Shown: positions 15,513-22,398 of the stretch, piece by piece
Layout of the letters: each line of letters opens with the position of its first letter
Numbering within the stretch: position 1 is the first letter of the stretch
Source: Mageeibacillus sp. UBA1193
Lineage (GTDB): Bacteria; Bacillota; Clostridia; Saccharofermentanales; Saccharofermentanaceae
NCBI GenBank assembly: GCA_002310155.1
Contig: DBYF01000098.1
Coordinates: forward strand, 4,662 to 28,222
Direction: 5' to 3'
DNA length: 23,561 bases
Program-made: the position numbers and the translations under genes
The notes under the pieces: model-generated
Told to the model about the DNA's origin: nothing
Databases searched by the model: none
The model's input: only the letters and a program-made list of their open reading frames with translations

Positions 15513-17279
15513 ATGAGCAAAGGTTCGATCGTAAAGGTCTCCGGACCACTGGTAATTGCAGAAGGCATGCGTGATGCCAACCTTTTCGACGTTGTTCGTG
15601 TCAGTAATGAGCGATTGATCGGTGAGATCATCGAGATGCATGGTGACCGTGCTTCCATCCAGGTATACGAGGAGACAGCAGGACTTAAGGCCGGTGAGCC
15701 GGTAGAATCCACAGGCGTTCCGCTCTCTGTTGAACTTGGACCTGGTCTGATCGGTGGTATCTTCGACGGTATCCAGAGACCTCTGGAATCCATCATGGAG
15801 AAGATCGGTAATAACCTTTCACGTGGTATCGAGGTTCCTTCCCTCTCACGTGACGCAGTCTGGAAGTTCGAAGCCACAAAGAACGTCGGTGACCAGGTCG
15901 TCGCGGGCGATTCAGTCGGTGTCGTTCAGGAGACTGAGACTGTAAAGCATAAGATCCTGGTACCGCCGGGAGTAAGCGGAACGATCGTATCTCTCAACAG
16001 CGGTGACTATAAACTCGAAGAGCCGGTCGGAAAGCTCCGTACCGATAAGGGCGAAGAGATAGACCTGATGCTCTACCAGCGCTGGCCGGTACGTAAAGGC
16101 CGTCCATATGTTAAGAAGCACGCTCCGACCATGCCGCTTGTTACAGGTCAGCGTGTTATCGACTGCATGTTCCCGATCGCCAAGGGCGGTGTAGCTGCTA
16201 TCCCGGGTCCTTTCGGTTCCGGTAAGACAGTTACCCAGCACCAGCTCGCGAAGTGGGCGCAGGCAGATATCGTCGTCTACATCGGCTGCGGTGAGCGTGG
16301 TAACGAGATGACTGACGTACTTAACGAATTCCCTGAACTCATCGACCCGTACACAGGCGAGAGCTTGATGAAGCGTACCGTTCTTATCGCGAACACTTCG
16401 GACATGCCTGTTGCGGCCCGTGAGGCATCTATCTATACAGGTATCACCATTGCCGAGTACTTCCGTGACATGGGCTACTCCGTAGCGCTTATGGCTGACT
16501 CCACTTCCCGTTGGGCTGAGGCTCTCCGTGAGATGTCCGGTCGTCTCGAAGAGATGCCTGGTGAAGAAGGTTACCCGGCTTACCTCGGTTCCCGTCTTGC
16601 TCAGTTCTATGAGCGTGCCGGCCGTGTAACGACACTCGGTTCCGAAGGCCTCGAGGGTTCCCTCTCCGCGATCGGCGCCGTATCTCCTCCGGGTGGTGAT
16701 ATTTCCGAGCCGGTATCCCAGGCGACACTCCGTATCGTAAAGGTATTCTGGGGTCTCGACGCCGGTCTCGCTTACAAGCGTCACTTCCCTGCTATCAACT
16801 GGCTTACCAGTTATTCCCTCTATACGGATTCTCTCGCCGGATGGTTCGACGAGAATGTATCTCCGGAGTGGAACAGTAACCGCGCCCGCATGATGCTCAT
16901 CCTGCAGGAAGAAGCGGAACTCGAAGAAATCGTAAAACTCGTAGGTATGGATGCTCTCTCCTCTTCCGACCGTCTGAAGATGGAAGTCGCGAGATCCATT
17001 CGTGAGGACTTCTTGCATCAGCTGGCGTTCCACGAAGTCGACACCCATACTTCCCTTAAGAAGCAGGACTACATGATGAAGCTGATCCTGGACTTCTACG
17101 ACAAAGCATCCGGTGCTCTGGAAATGGGCGCTGATATCGAAGCGCTGGTCGCTCTCCCGGTTCGTGAGAAGATCGGCCGTTTCAAGTACATTACCGAAGA
17201 TGACGCGGAGAATGAATTTGTCTCCATCGGTGCACAGCTGGCGTTCGAACTCTCCGAACTGCTGAACAAGGAGGATTAA
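15513..17279 (+). CDS. ntpA: V/A-type ATPase catalytic subunit A
   Basis: Catalytic nucleotide-binding subunit, three per head, 588 residues. The P-loop GPFGSGKT falls at 232-239, matching the position of the Enterococcus hirae enzyme (Lys238). GCGERGNEM, with the catalytic Glu, follows near 260, and PVAAREASIYTG, MADSTSRWAEALREMSGRLEEMPGEEGYPAY and the GAVSPPGGD segments are all intact. A non-homologous region of about 80 residues before the P-loop is normal for A compared with B. The ATG has AAGGAG 10 bases upstream, 24 bases after subunit F. Subunit B starts 3 bases after its stop. A 923-codon open frame on the opposite strand covers this gene and most of ntpB, and is a shadow. Confidence 0.98.
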   Translation: MSKGSIVKVSGPLVIAEGMRDANLFDVVRVSNERLIGEIIEMHGDRASIQVYEETAGLKAGEPVESTGVPLSVELGPGLIGGIFDGIQRPLESIMEKIGNNLSRGIEVPSLSRDAVWKFEATKNVGDQVVAGDSVGVVQETETVKHKILVPPGVSGTIVSLNSGDYKLEEPVGKLRTDKGEEIDLMLYQRWPVRKGRPYVKKHAPTMPLVTGQRVIDCMFPIAKGGVAAIPGPFGSGKTVTQHQLAKWAQADIVVYIGCGERGNEMTDVLNEFPELIDPYTGESLMKRTVLIANTSDMPVAAREASIYTGITIAEYFRDMGYSVALMADSTSRWAEALREMSGRLEEMPGEEGYPAYLGSRLAQFYERAGRVTTLGSEGLEGSLSAIGAVSPPGGDISEPVSQATLRIVKVFWGLDAGLAYKRHFPAINWLTSYSLYTDSLAGWFDENVSPEWNSNRARMMLILQEEAELEEIVKLVGMDALSSSDRLKMEVARSIREDFLHQLAFHEVDTHTSLKKQDYMMKLILDFYDKASGALEMGADIEALVALPVREKIGRFKYITEDDAENEFVSIGAQLAFELSELLNKED

Positions 17280-17282
17280 GAC

Positions 17283-18659
17283 ATGGCAAAAGAGTACCGT
17301 ACCATAACCGAAGTTGCCGGACCGCTGATGCTGGTCCGTGGCGTAACGGATGTAAGCTATAACGAGCTCGGCGAGATCGAGCTGGCAAGTGGCGAGAAGC
17401 GCCGCTGCCGTGTTCTCGAGATCGACGGCACCAATGCTCTCGTTCAGCTCTTTGAGAGCGGCGCAGGTATCAACCTGGCTGACAGTAAAGTAAGATTCTC
17501 CGGTAAGCAGATGGAGCTTCCGGTATCTAAGGATATGCTCGGCCGTGTATTCGACGGTCTCGGACGTCCGATCGACGATGGCCCGGAGATCATCCCGGAA
17601 AAGAGACTCGACGTTAACGGTCTCCCGATGAACCCGGCCGCCAGAAACTTCCCGAACGAGTTTATCCAGACCGGCGTTTCCGCGATCGATGGTCTGAACA
17701 CTCTGGTCCGTGGACAGAAGCTCCCGATCTTCTCTGCATCCGGTCTTCCGCACGCGAACCTCGCTGCCCAGATCGCCCGTCAGGCGAAGGTAAGAGGCAC
17801 CGATGAGAAGTTCGCCGTTGTATTCGCCGCTATCGGTATCACGTTCGAGGAAGCGAACTTCTTCATGGACAGTTTCCGTGAAACAGGCGCTATCGATAGA
17901 ACAGTGCTTTTCATTAACCTTGCGAATGACCCGGCCGTTGAGCGTATCGCGACACCGCGTATGGCGCTGACTGCTGCCGAGTATCTGGCATTTGACCTCG
18001 ACATGCACGTTCTGGTTATCCTCACCGATATCACGAACTATGCCGACGCTCTCCGTGAGGTTTCCGCCGCACGTAAAGAGGTTCCCGGCCGTCGTGGTTA
18101 TCCGGGTTACATGTACACCGACCTCGCGTCCCTGTACGAAAGAGCCGGCCGTCAGAAGGGCAAGAACGGATCCATCACCATGATCCCGATCCTGACCATG
18201 CCTGAGGACGATAAGACTCACCCGATCCCTGACCTTACCGGTTATATCACTGAGGGACAGGTCATCCTCTCCCGTGAGCTCTATAGAAAGGGCGTTATGC
18301 CTCCGATCGACGTACTCCCGTCCCTGTCCCGTCTGAAGGATAAGGGTATCGGCGAAGGCAAGACCCGTGAGGACCACTCTAACACCATGAACCAGCTCTT
18401 CTCTGCTTACGCTCGTGGTAAAGAGGCAAAAGAACTCATGGTCATCCTCGGTGAGGCAGCTCTTACCGATATGGATAAGCTCTACGCGAAGTTCTCCGAC
18501 GCATTCGAGAAAGAATACGTCTCCCAGGGCTTCAATAAGGACCGTGATATCGAAGAGACACTTGACCTTGGCTGGAAGCTTCTGAGGATCCTCCCGAGAT
18601 CTGAGCATAAGCGTATCAGCGATAAGCTCCTCGATAAGTACTACGACGAGAAGAAATAA
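17283..18659 (+). CDS. ntpB: V/A-type ATPase non-catalytic subunit B
   Basis: Regulatory nucleotide-site subunit that alternates with A in the hexameric head, 458 residues, the same length as Enterococcus hirae NtpB. The usual P-loop is replaced by FSASGLPHANLAAQIARQA, as expected for B. The arginine finger completing the A active site is Arg350 in DVLPSLSRLKDKGIGEGKTR. NDPAVERIATPRMALTAAEY and RRGYPGYMYTDLASLYERAG are characteristic. AAGGAGG inside the last codons of ntpA lies 8 bases before the ATG, so A and B are coupled, fitting their equal amounts. Confidence 0.98.
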   Translation: MAKEYRTITEVAGPLMLVRGVTDVSYNELGEIELASGEKRRCRVLEIDGTNALVQLFESGAGINLADSKVRFSGKQMELPVSKDMLGRVFDGLGRPIDDGPEIIPEKRLDVNGLPMNPAARNFPNEFIQTGVSAIDGLNTLVRGQKLPIFSASGLPHANLAAQIARQAKVRGTDEKFAVVFAAIGITFEEANFFMDSFRETGAIDRTVLFINLANDPAVERIATPRMALTAAEYLAFDLDMHVLVILTDITNYADALREVSAARKEVPGRRGYPGYMYTDLASLYERAGRQKGKNGSITMIPILTMPEDDKTHPIPDLTGYITEGQVILSRELYRKGVMPPIDVLPSLSRLKDKGIGEGKTREDHSNTMNQLFSAYARGKEAKELMVILGEAALTDMDKLYAKFSDAFEKEYVSQGFNKDRDIEETLDLGWKLLRILPRSEHKRISDKLLDKYYDEKK

Positions 18660-18676
18660 GAAAGTGACCGACTGAA

Positions 18677-19366
18677 ATGGCAACCGCGAATGTAAATCCT
18701 ACCAGAATGGAACTGACACGCTTGAAGAAGCGTTTAGTTACCGCGCGCCGTGGACACAAGCTCCTCAAGGACAAGCGCGACGAACTCATGCGCCAGTTCC
18801 TGGAAGCCGTGCGTGAGAATAAGCGCATCCGCCGCGAAGTGGAGGCGAAACTGGAGGTTGCCAATCAGCACATGTCCGTCGCGAGATCCCTGATGTCCAA
18901 TCAGGCGATCGCCGTCGCTATGATGTACCATAAGCAGAGCATGACACTCGACGTTTCCGAGAAGAACGTCATGAGCGTCAAAGTCCCTGTTTTCAAAGCA
19001 CAGTATAAGACCGCGGATGAGGGAGATATCTACTCTTACGGCTACTCCTTCACCCCGATCGACTTAGATGACGCGATCCTCGCGCTTTCCGACATCATGC
19101 CGGATCTGATCGCGCTGGCGGAGATCGAAAAGAAGTGTCAGCTCATGGCTTCCGAGATCGAGAAAACACGCCGTCGTGTTAACGCTCTCGAGCATGTCAT
19201 GATCCCGGACTACGAAGAAAAGATCCGCTACATTACCATGAAACTCGACGAAAGTGAGCGTTCCGCGACCACGCGTCTTATGAAGGTCAAGGACATGATG
19301 ATCGAAAAGACCATCCGTGAACGTCAGGCCAGAGAACAGGAGCTGGACGCACAGATGGCTGATTGA
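18677..19366 (+). CDS. ntpD: V/A-type ATPase subunit D (central rotor shaft)
   Basis: The rotor shaft that turns inside the A3B3 head, 229 residues. Both ends are long helices forming an antiparallel coiled coil: NPTRMELTRLKKRLVTARRG at the start with the conserved K-G/HxLLKxKRD motif (HKLLKDKRDEL), and RRVNALEHVMIPDYEEKIRY near residue 170-190, the RRVNALE motif typical of the family. The C-terminus continues to residue 229 as charged helix. The ATG at 18677 lacks a clear Shine-Dalgarno (only GAAAGTGA upstream), in contrast to A, B and K, which suits the single copy of D per complex. It is the last recognised ATPase subunit of the operon. Confidence 0.95.
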   Translation: MATANVNPTRMELTRLKKRLVTARRGHKLLKDKRDELMRQFLEAVRENKRIRREVEAKLEVANQHMSVARSLMSNQAIAVAMMYHKQSMTLDVSEKNVMSVKVPVFKAQYKTADEGDIYSYGYSFTPIDLDDAILALSDIMPDLIALAEIEKKCQLMASEIEKTRRRVNALEHVMIPDYEEKIRYITMKLDESERSATTRLMKVKDMMIEKTIRERQAREQELDAQMAD

Positions 19367-19396
19367 TCTTTCCCCTTTCAGGAAACGTGATGCGCC

Positions 19397-20116
19397 ATGA
19401 CTAACTTTTTCATTTTATTTCCGGTCCCGCCTATATCCTCGGGTTCTAAGCATTACGAGAAGAAAAAGGTCACTCGCAGGACGATTGGTTTCATCATCCT
19501 GTCCGTAGCATTTCTGCTTCTTCTCTGCGTCGGTTATATTCTCTATGTTTTCACGCCCCCGGCTTATGGATATAAGAATTTCGAAAAGATCGGAACGGTA
19601 GACTGCCATATCAGTGGAAGCAGTGAAGATAACGGCTATGTCTTCTACCTTATTCCCGATGGATCTTCCGAGTTTTACAAGACGATCGTCACAAAGAAAC
19701 GCGCCCAGGAACTTGCCCGGATCTGTCATGATGATCCCACTTCCGAAAATGTATACCGCCTGGATGTCTATTCCACAGGAACCGACAATTACTATGTGTC
19801 GACATATGACGGTCTGAGCCGGGAGGAAGCCTGGAAAGACTACAAAGCGGCGCTTCGTGACAACTCTATCAAGACTCATGGCGTGGAAATGGGAATGGCC
19901 ATCTTCTGTTCGGTGATCCTTTCCGGCGCACTGATCATCCTGATCCGTTGGCTTGTTCGAACGATCCGAAACGAGAAAACAGAGAAGTCCATCGCTTCTG
20001 CCCGTAACCGGGAACTTGCCGAAAGCATGCCGGATGAAAATAACAAAAAAGAAGAGCTCTCAGATGAAGCTCTTCTCGAAAGTTTAGATACGAATAATAA
20101 CTCCTGGCACAAGTGA
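19397..20116 (+). CDS. Unrecognised two-helix membrane protein after the ATPase operon
   Basis: I do not recognise this 239-residue protein. It has membrane helices at about 29-52 (IIGFIILSVAFLLLL-like) and 165-187, a domain of about 110 residues between them that is probably outside the cell (Tyr- and Ser-rich, with DGLSREEAWKDYK), and an acidic, Asn-rich cytoplasmic tail. The positively charged EKKKVTRR before the first helix supports this orientation. It begins 30 bases after ntpD on the same strand with no terminator between, so it is probably cotranscribed. In Enterococcus hirae this place is held by the K+ transporter gene ntpJ, to which it has no resemblance. AGGAAA lies 10 bases or more before the ATG, a weak site. 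Codon use looks like that of its neighbours. Confidence 0.75.
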   Translation: MTNFFILFPVPPISSGSKHYEKKKVTRRTIGFIILSVAFLLLLCVGYILYVFTPPAYGYKNFEKIGTVDCHISGSSEDNGYVFYLIPDGSSEFYKTIVTKKRAQELARICHDDPTSENVYRLDVYSTGTDNYYVSTYDGLSREEAWKDYKAALRDNSIKTHGVEMGMAIFCSVILSGALIILIRWLVRTIRNEKTEKSIASARNRELAESMPDENNKKEELSDEALLESLDTNNNSWHK

Positions 20117-20125
20117 TCTCATGCC

Positions 20126-20145
20126 GGAGCCACTTCAGTGGCTCC
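20126..20145. other. Hairpin between convergent genes, with the hydF stop in its loop
   Basis: GGAGCCAC, loop TTCA, GTGGCTCC: a perfect 8-bp palindrome in the 18-base gap between the two convergent stops, reaching into the last codons of hydF. On the minus strand the loop reads TGAA and includes the hydF TGA stop. Neither strand has a T-run after it, so it may be a U-less bidirectional terminator or a 3'-end stabiliser. Confidence 0.6.
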
Positions 20146-21343
20146 CCAGAAGCGGTGCGGATACGCGCGGCAGGATCCCCTGCATGTGCGCCAGGATCAC
20201 ACCATAGTTCGTGATCGGTACTCCCGCGTTCTGGCAGATGCGGATGCGGTGCATCATCTCTCGTGGATTGAGCATACATCCGCCACAGTGGATCACGAGA
20301 TCAAAGTCCTTCAGATCATCCGGGAACGAATCACCGGAACTCCACTCGAAATGGAAATTCTTGCCCGTTGTCTTCTCGATCATCTTCGGAAGCTTCACCG
20401 TACCGATATCGTTGCACTGGCGGTGGTGCGTACAGCCCTCGGAGATCAGGATACGCGCGCCGTCTTCAAGATTATCGAGGAATCTTGCCGACAGGATCGC
20501 TTCCCCGAGATCGCCCTTATAACGTGCGAAAAGCATCGAGAACGATGTCAGCGGGATATCCTCGGGAACCAGTTCGTTTACTTCTTTAAATGCCTGGCTG
20601 TCGGTAACGACGAGCTTCGGCTTCTTCGACAGTGAGGCAAGTACCTCCGGGATCTGCGGGACCTGGGTCACGACACCGATTGCGTCACTGTCCAGAATAT
20701 CGCGGAGCGTCTGCTGCTGCGGAAGGATCAATCGTCCCTTCGGCGCGGCTTCATCGATCGGAGTTACGAGAACGACGATGTCTCCCTCAGAGATAAGATC
20801 CGCGATGATCTTTCTTCCGTTATTCGGATCTACGACCAGATGCGCGACCATTTCTTTCAGATCAGTGATGTTGATCTTATCCGAAGCGGATACCCAGATA
20901 CTGTCCTGGACGACTTCCTTTGTTCTGCCTTTGCCGATCCTCTGCGGGACCAGGTCAAGTTTGTTATACACCGTGATGTATGGGAGATTTCTCTCTTCGA
21001 ACATCTTCTTCAGCATACGGTCACCGTCATTCATACCGAGCGTTCCATCCACGACGAGGATCGCGATATCGACCTTCGCCATGACTTCCTTACACTTCTC
21101 GATGCGGAGCATGCCGAGCTCACCTTCATCGTCCATGCCGGGGGTGTCGACGATCATTACGGGGCCCAGCGGAAGAAGCTCCATCGCCTTATAGACCGGA
21201 TCGGTCGTCGTTCCTTTCACATCGGAAACGATGGCGATCTCCTGATTGGTAAACGCATTGACCACGCTGGACTTACCTGCGTTTCTCATTCCGAAAAAAC
21301 CGATATAGATGCGCTCACCGCGCGGAGTGGATGACAGTTCCAT
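20135..21343 (-). CDS. hydF: [FeFe]-hydrogenase maturation GTPase HydF
   Basis: Scaffold GTPase on which the 2Fe subcluster of the [FeFe]-hydrogenase H-cluster is built and passed to apo-hydrogenase. The protein has 402 residues. The G domain shows P-loop GMRNAGKS (18-25), DTPG (66-69), NKLD (127-130) and SAS (152-154). A dimerisation region follows. The Fe-S domain has Cys304-x-His306 in EGCTHHRQC and Cys353-x2-Cys356 in HCGGC, the CxH...CxxC signature of the family. The ATG at 21343 has GGGGGAG 8 bases upstream and an extended -10 at 21386-21394. hydE, hydG and the hydrogenase itself are not in the window. The gene implies H2 metabolism in an anaerobe. Confidence 0.97.
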   Translation of the reverse strand: MELSSTPRGERIYIGFFGMRNAGKSSVVNAFTNQEIAIVSDVKGTTTDPVYKAMELLPLGPVMIVDTPGMDDEGELGMLRIEKCKEVMAKVDIAILVVDGTLGMNDGDRMLKKMFEERNLPYITVYNKLDLVPQRIGKGRTKEVVQDSIWVSASDKINITDLKEMVAHLVVDPNNGRKIIADLISEGDIVVLVTPIDEAAPKGRLILPQQQTLRDILDSDAIGVVTQVPQIPEVLASLSKKPKLVVTDSQAFKEVNELVPEDIPLTSFSMLFARYKGDLGEAILSARFLDNLEDGARILISEGCTHHRQCNDIGTVKLPKMIEKTTGKNFHFEWSSGDSFPDDLKDFDLVIHCGGCMLNPREMMHRIRICQNAGVPITNYGVILAHMQGILPRVSAPLLGSH

Positions 21344-21385
21344 ACGCTTTCTCCCCCGACACTCATAAAGAGTTTTCTCTTTTTC

Positions 21386-21394
21386 ATTCTACCA
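21386..21394 (-). promoter_or_regulatory. Extended -10 promoter of hydF
   Basis: The minus strand reads TGGTAGAAT, that is TG-N-TAGAAT, 42 bases before the hydF ATG. A CTGACA upstream is 21 bases away from TGG, too far for a -35, so the promoter would rely on the extended -10. Confidence 0.5.
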
Positions 21395-21445
21395 TATGCC
21401 GATAAGAGCAGGTGTCAGAAAACGCCCATCATTTATCGTGATCCG

Positions 21446-21464
21446 GTGCAAGAATCGTTTGCAC
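21446..21464 (+). promoter_or_regulatory. Candidate operator overlapping the -35 of the CAP-lipoprotein promoter
   Basis: GTGCAA (21446-21451), 7-base spacer, TTGCAC (21459-21464): a perfect 6-base inverted repeat whose right arm is the -35 hexamer. The placement is typical of a repressor site. The regulator is unknown. Confidence 0.5.
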
Positions 21465-21487
21465 AGAGGTGCTTTCCCCTATATAAT
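21459..21487 (+). promoter_or_regulatory. Promoter of the CAP-domain lipoprotein gene
   Basis: A -35 TTGCAC (21459-21464), 17-base spacer and perfect -10 TATAAT (21482-21487). Transcription should begin near 21494, about 32 bases before the ATG at 21526. Confidence 0.75.
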
Positions 21488-21525
21488 AGACAGGAAAAAC
21501 ACATCAATATGGGGATACGGGTCAG

Positions 21526-22395
21526 ATGAAAAAACACAAGTCAACATCGAGAAGAACATCAACAGCATTCACCACAGCAATTCTTTTGATCATCTGCGCT
21601 CTTGCCATGTCGGCTTGCGCGAAGAAAGACAGCAAGAGTCATTTATCCGGACCGGAGTCTTCCGCGGAAGATTCTTCTTCGAGTGATTTAACAGACTCAT
21701 CCGATGCTTCTGTTTCTTCTGAAGAAACAACTCTACCTTCAGAGACAACCACCGAGCCTTCTGCGCCCGAGACCAGTGACACGACTCCGTCTTCTTCCGA
21801 GACTCTGCCGACACCTACCCCGACACCGGCTCCGACAAATACACCTACACCGAAGCCGACCAAGGCACCGAATACTCCTACGCCGAAGCCGAAGGAGAAT
21901 ACACCGACTCCGGTTCCACAGGAGACTACTCCGGCTCCACAGGAAACGACTCCGGCTCCACAGGAGACTACTCCCGCTCCCGAACCGACGGAGACTACTC
22001 CGGCTCCGAAGCCGGCACCGAGTGGTGAAGCCTCCAGTGCATCCGCTCAGGCAGTACTGGATATCCTCAATGCCAAGCGTGCGGAATTAGGTCTTCCTCC
22101 GCTTACATTAAACAGCACCATGAATGCAGCTGCCCGTGTCCGCGCTGTGGAGATCTCTCAGAACTACGATCATACACGTCCGAATGGACAGAAGGGAACC
22201 AAGGCTCTTGTCGAGCAGGGTATATCCTACAGTTACGCAGCAGAATGTATCGGCCATGGTCAGAGCTCCGCATCGGAAATTGCCAATGACTGGCTGAATT
22301 CTGACGGTCACTACAAGAAGATCACCGATACACGCGTCAATAACGCCGGTATTGCCAATTGTGGTACCTACTGGGTACTTCTCCTGATGAACTAA
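21526..22395 (+). CDS. CAP/SCP-domain lipoprotein with Thr/Pro-rich linker
   Basis: A surface lipoprotein of 289 residues. It has a charged N-terminus, a hydrophobic stretch and a lipobox AMSAC with Cys31 as the lipidated residue (Met at -3 is less usual). Residues 35-95 are Ser/Thr/Glu-rich, and 95-167 form a Thr/Pro linker with TPTP runs and three copies of PQETTPA (131-151), probably spanning the cell wall. The CAP (CRISP/antigen 5/PR-1) domain is at 174-289, with the conserved residues His216 (YDHTRP), Glu240 (AAECIG) and His262 (SDGHYK), and Cys241 and Cys279 that could pair. Bacterial CAP proteins are extracellular, with largely unknown function. A clear promoter lies upstream, but the ribosome binding site (GGGGATACGGG) is weak. 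It converges with the DUF2130 gene, 3 bases apart. Confidence 0.9.
   Translation: MKKHKSTSRRTSTAFTTAILLIICALAMSACAKKDSKSHLSGPESSAEDSSSSDLTDSSDASVSSEETTLPSETTTEPSAPETSDTTPSSSETLPTPTPTPAPTNTPTPKPTKAPNTPTPKPKENTPTPVPQETTPAPQETTPAPQETTPAPEPTETTPAPKPAPSGEASSASAQAVLDILNAKRAELGLPPLTLNSTMNAAARVRAVEISQNYDHTRPNGQKGTKALVEQGISYSYAAECIGHGQSSASEIANDWLNSDGHYKKITDTRVNNAGIANCGTYWVLLLMN
21916..21978 (+). repeat. Three 21-base in-frame tandem repeats (PQETTPA)
   Basis: Units begin at 21916, 21937 and 21958 and share the pattern CCACAGGA...ACTCC, differing at one to three bases. A decayed fourth unit (EPTETTPA) follows. They encode the wall-spanning linker of the CAP lipoprotein and are a likely site of length variation between strains. 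Confidence 0.8.
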
Positions 22396-22398
22396 AAC

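Noticed and set aside
15912..18683. A 923-codon open frame on the minus strand opposite ntpA and ntpB
   Set aside because: Both plus-strand genes are unmistakable, with intact motifs. The antisense frame comes from their biased codon use, lacks family motifs and a sensible ribosome binding site, and crosses gene borders.
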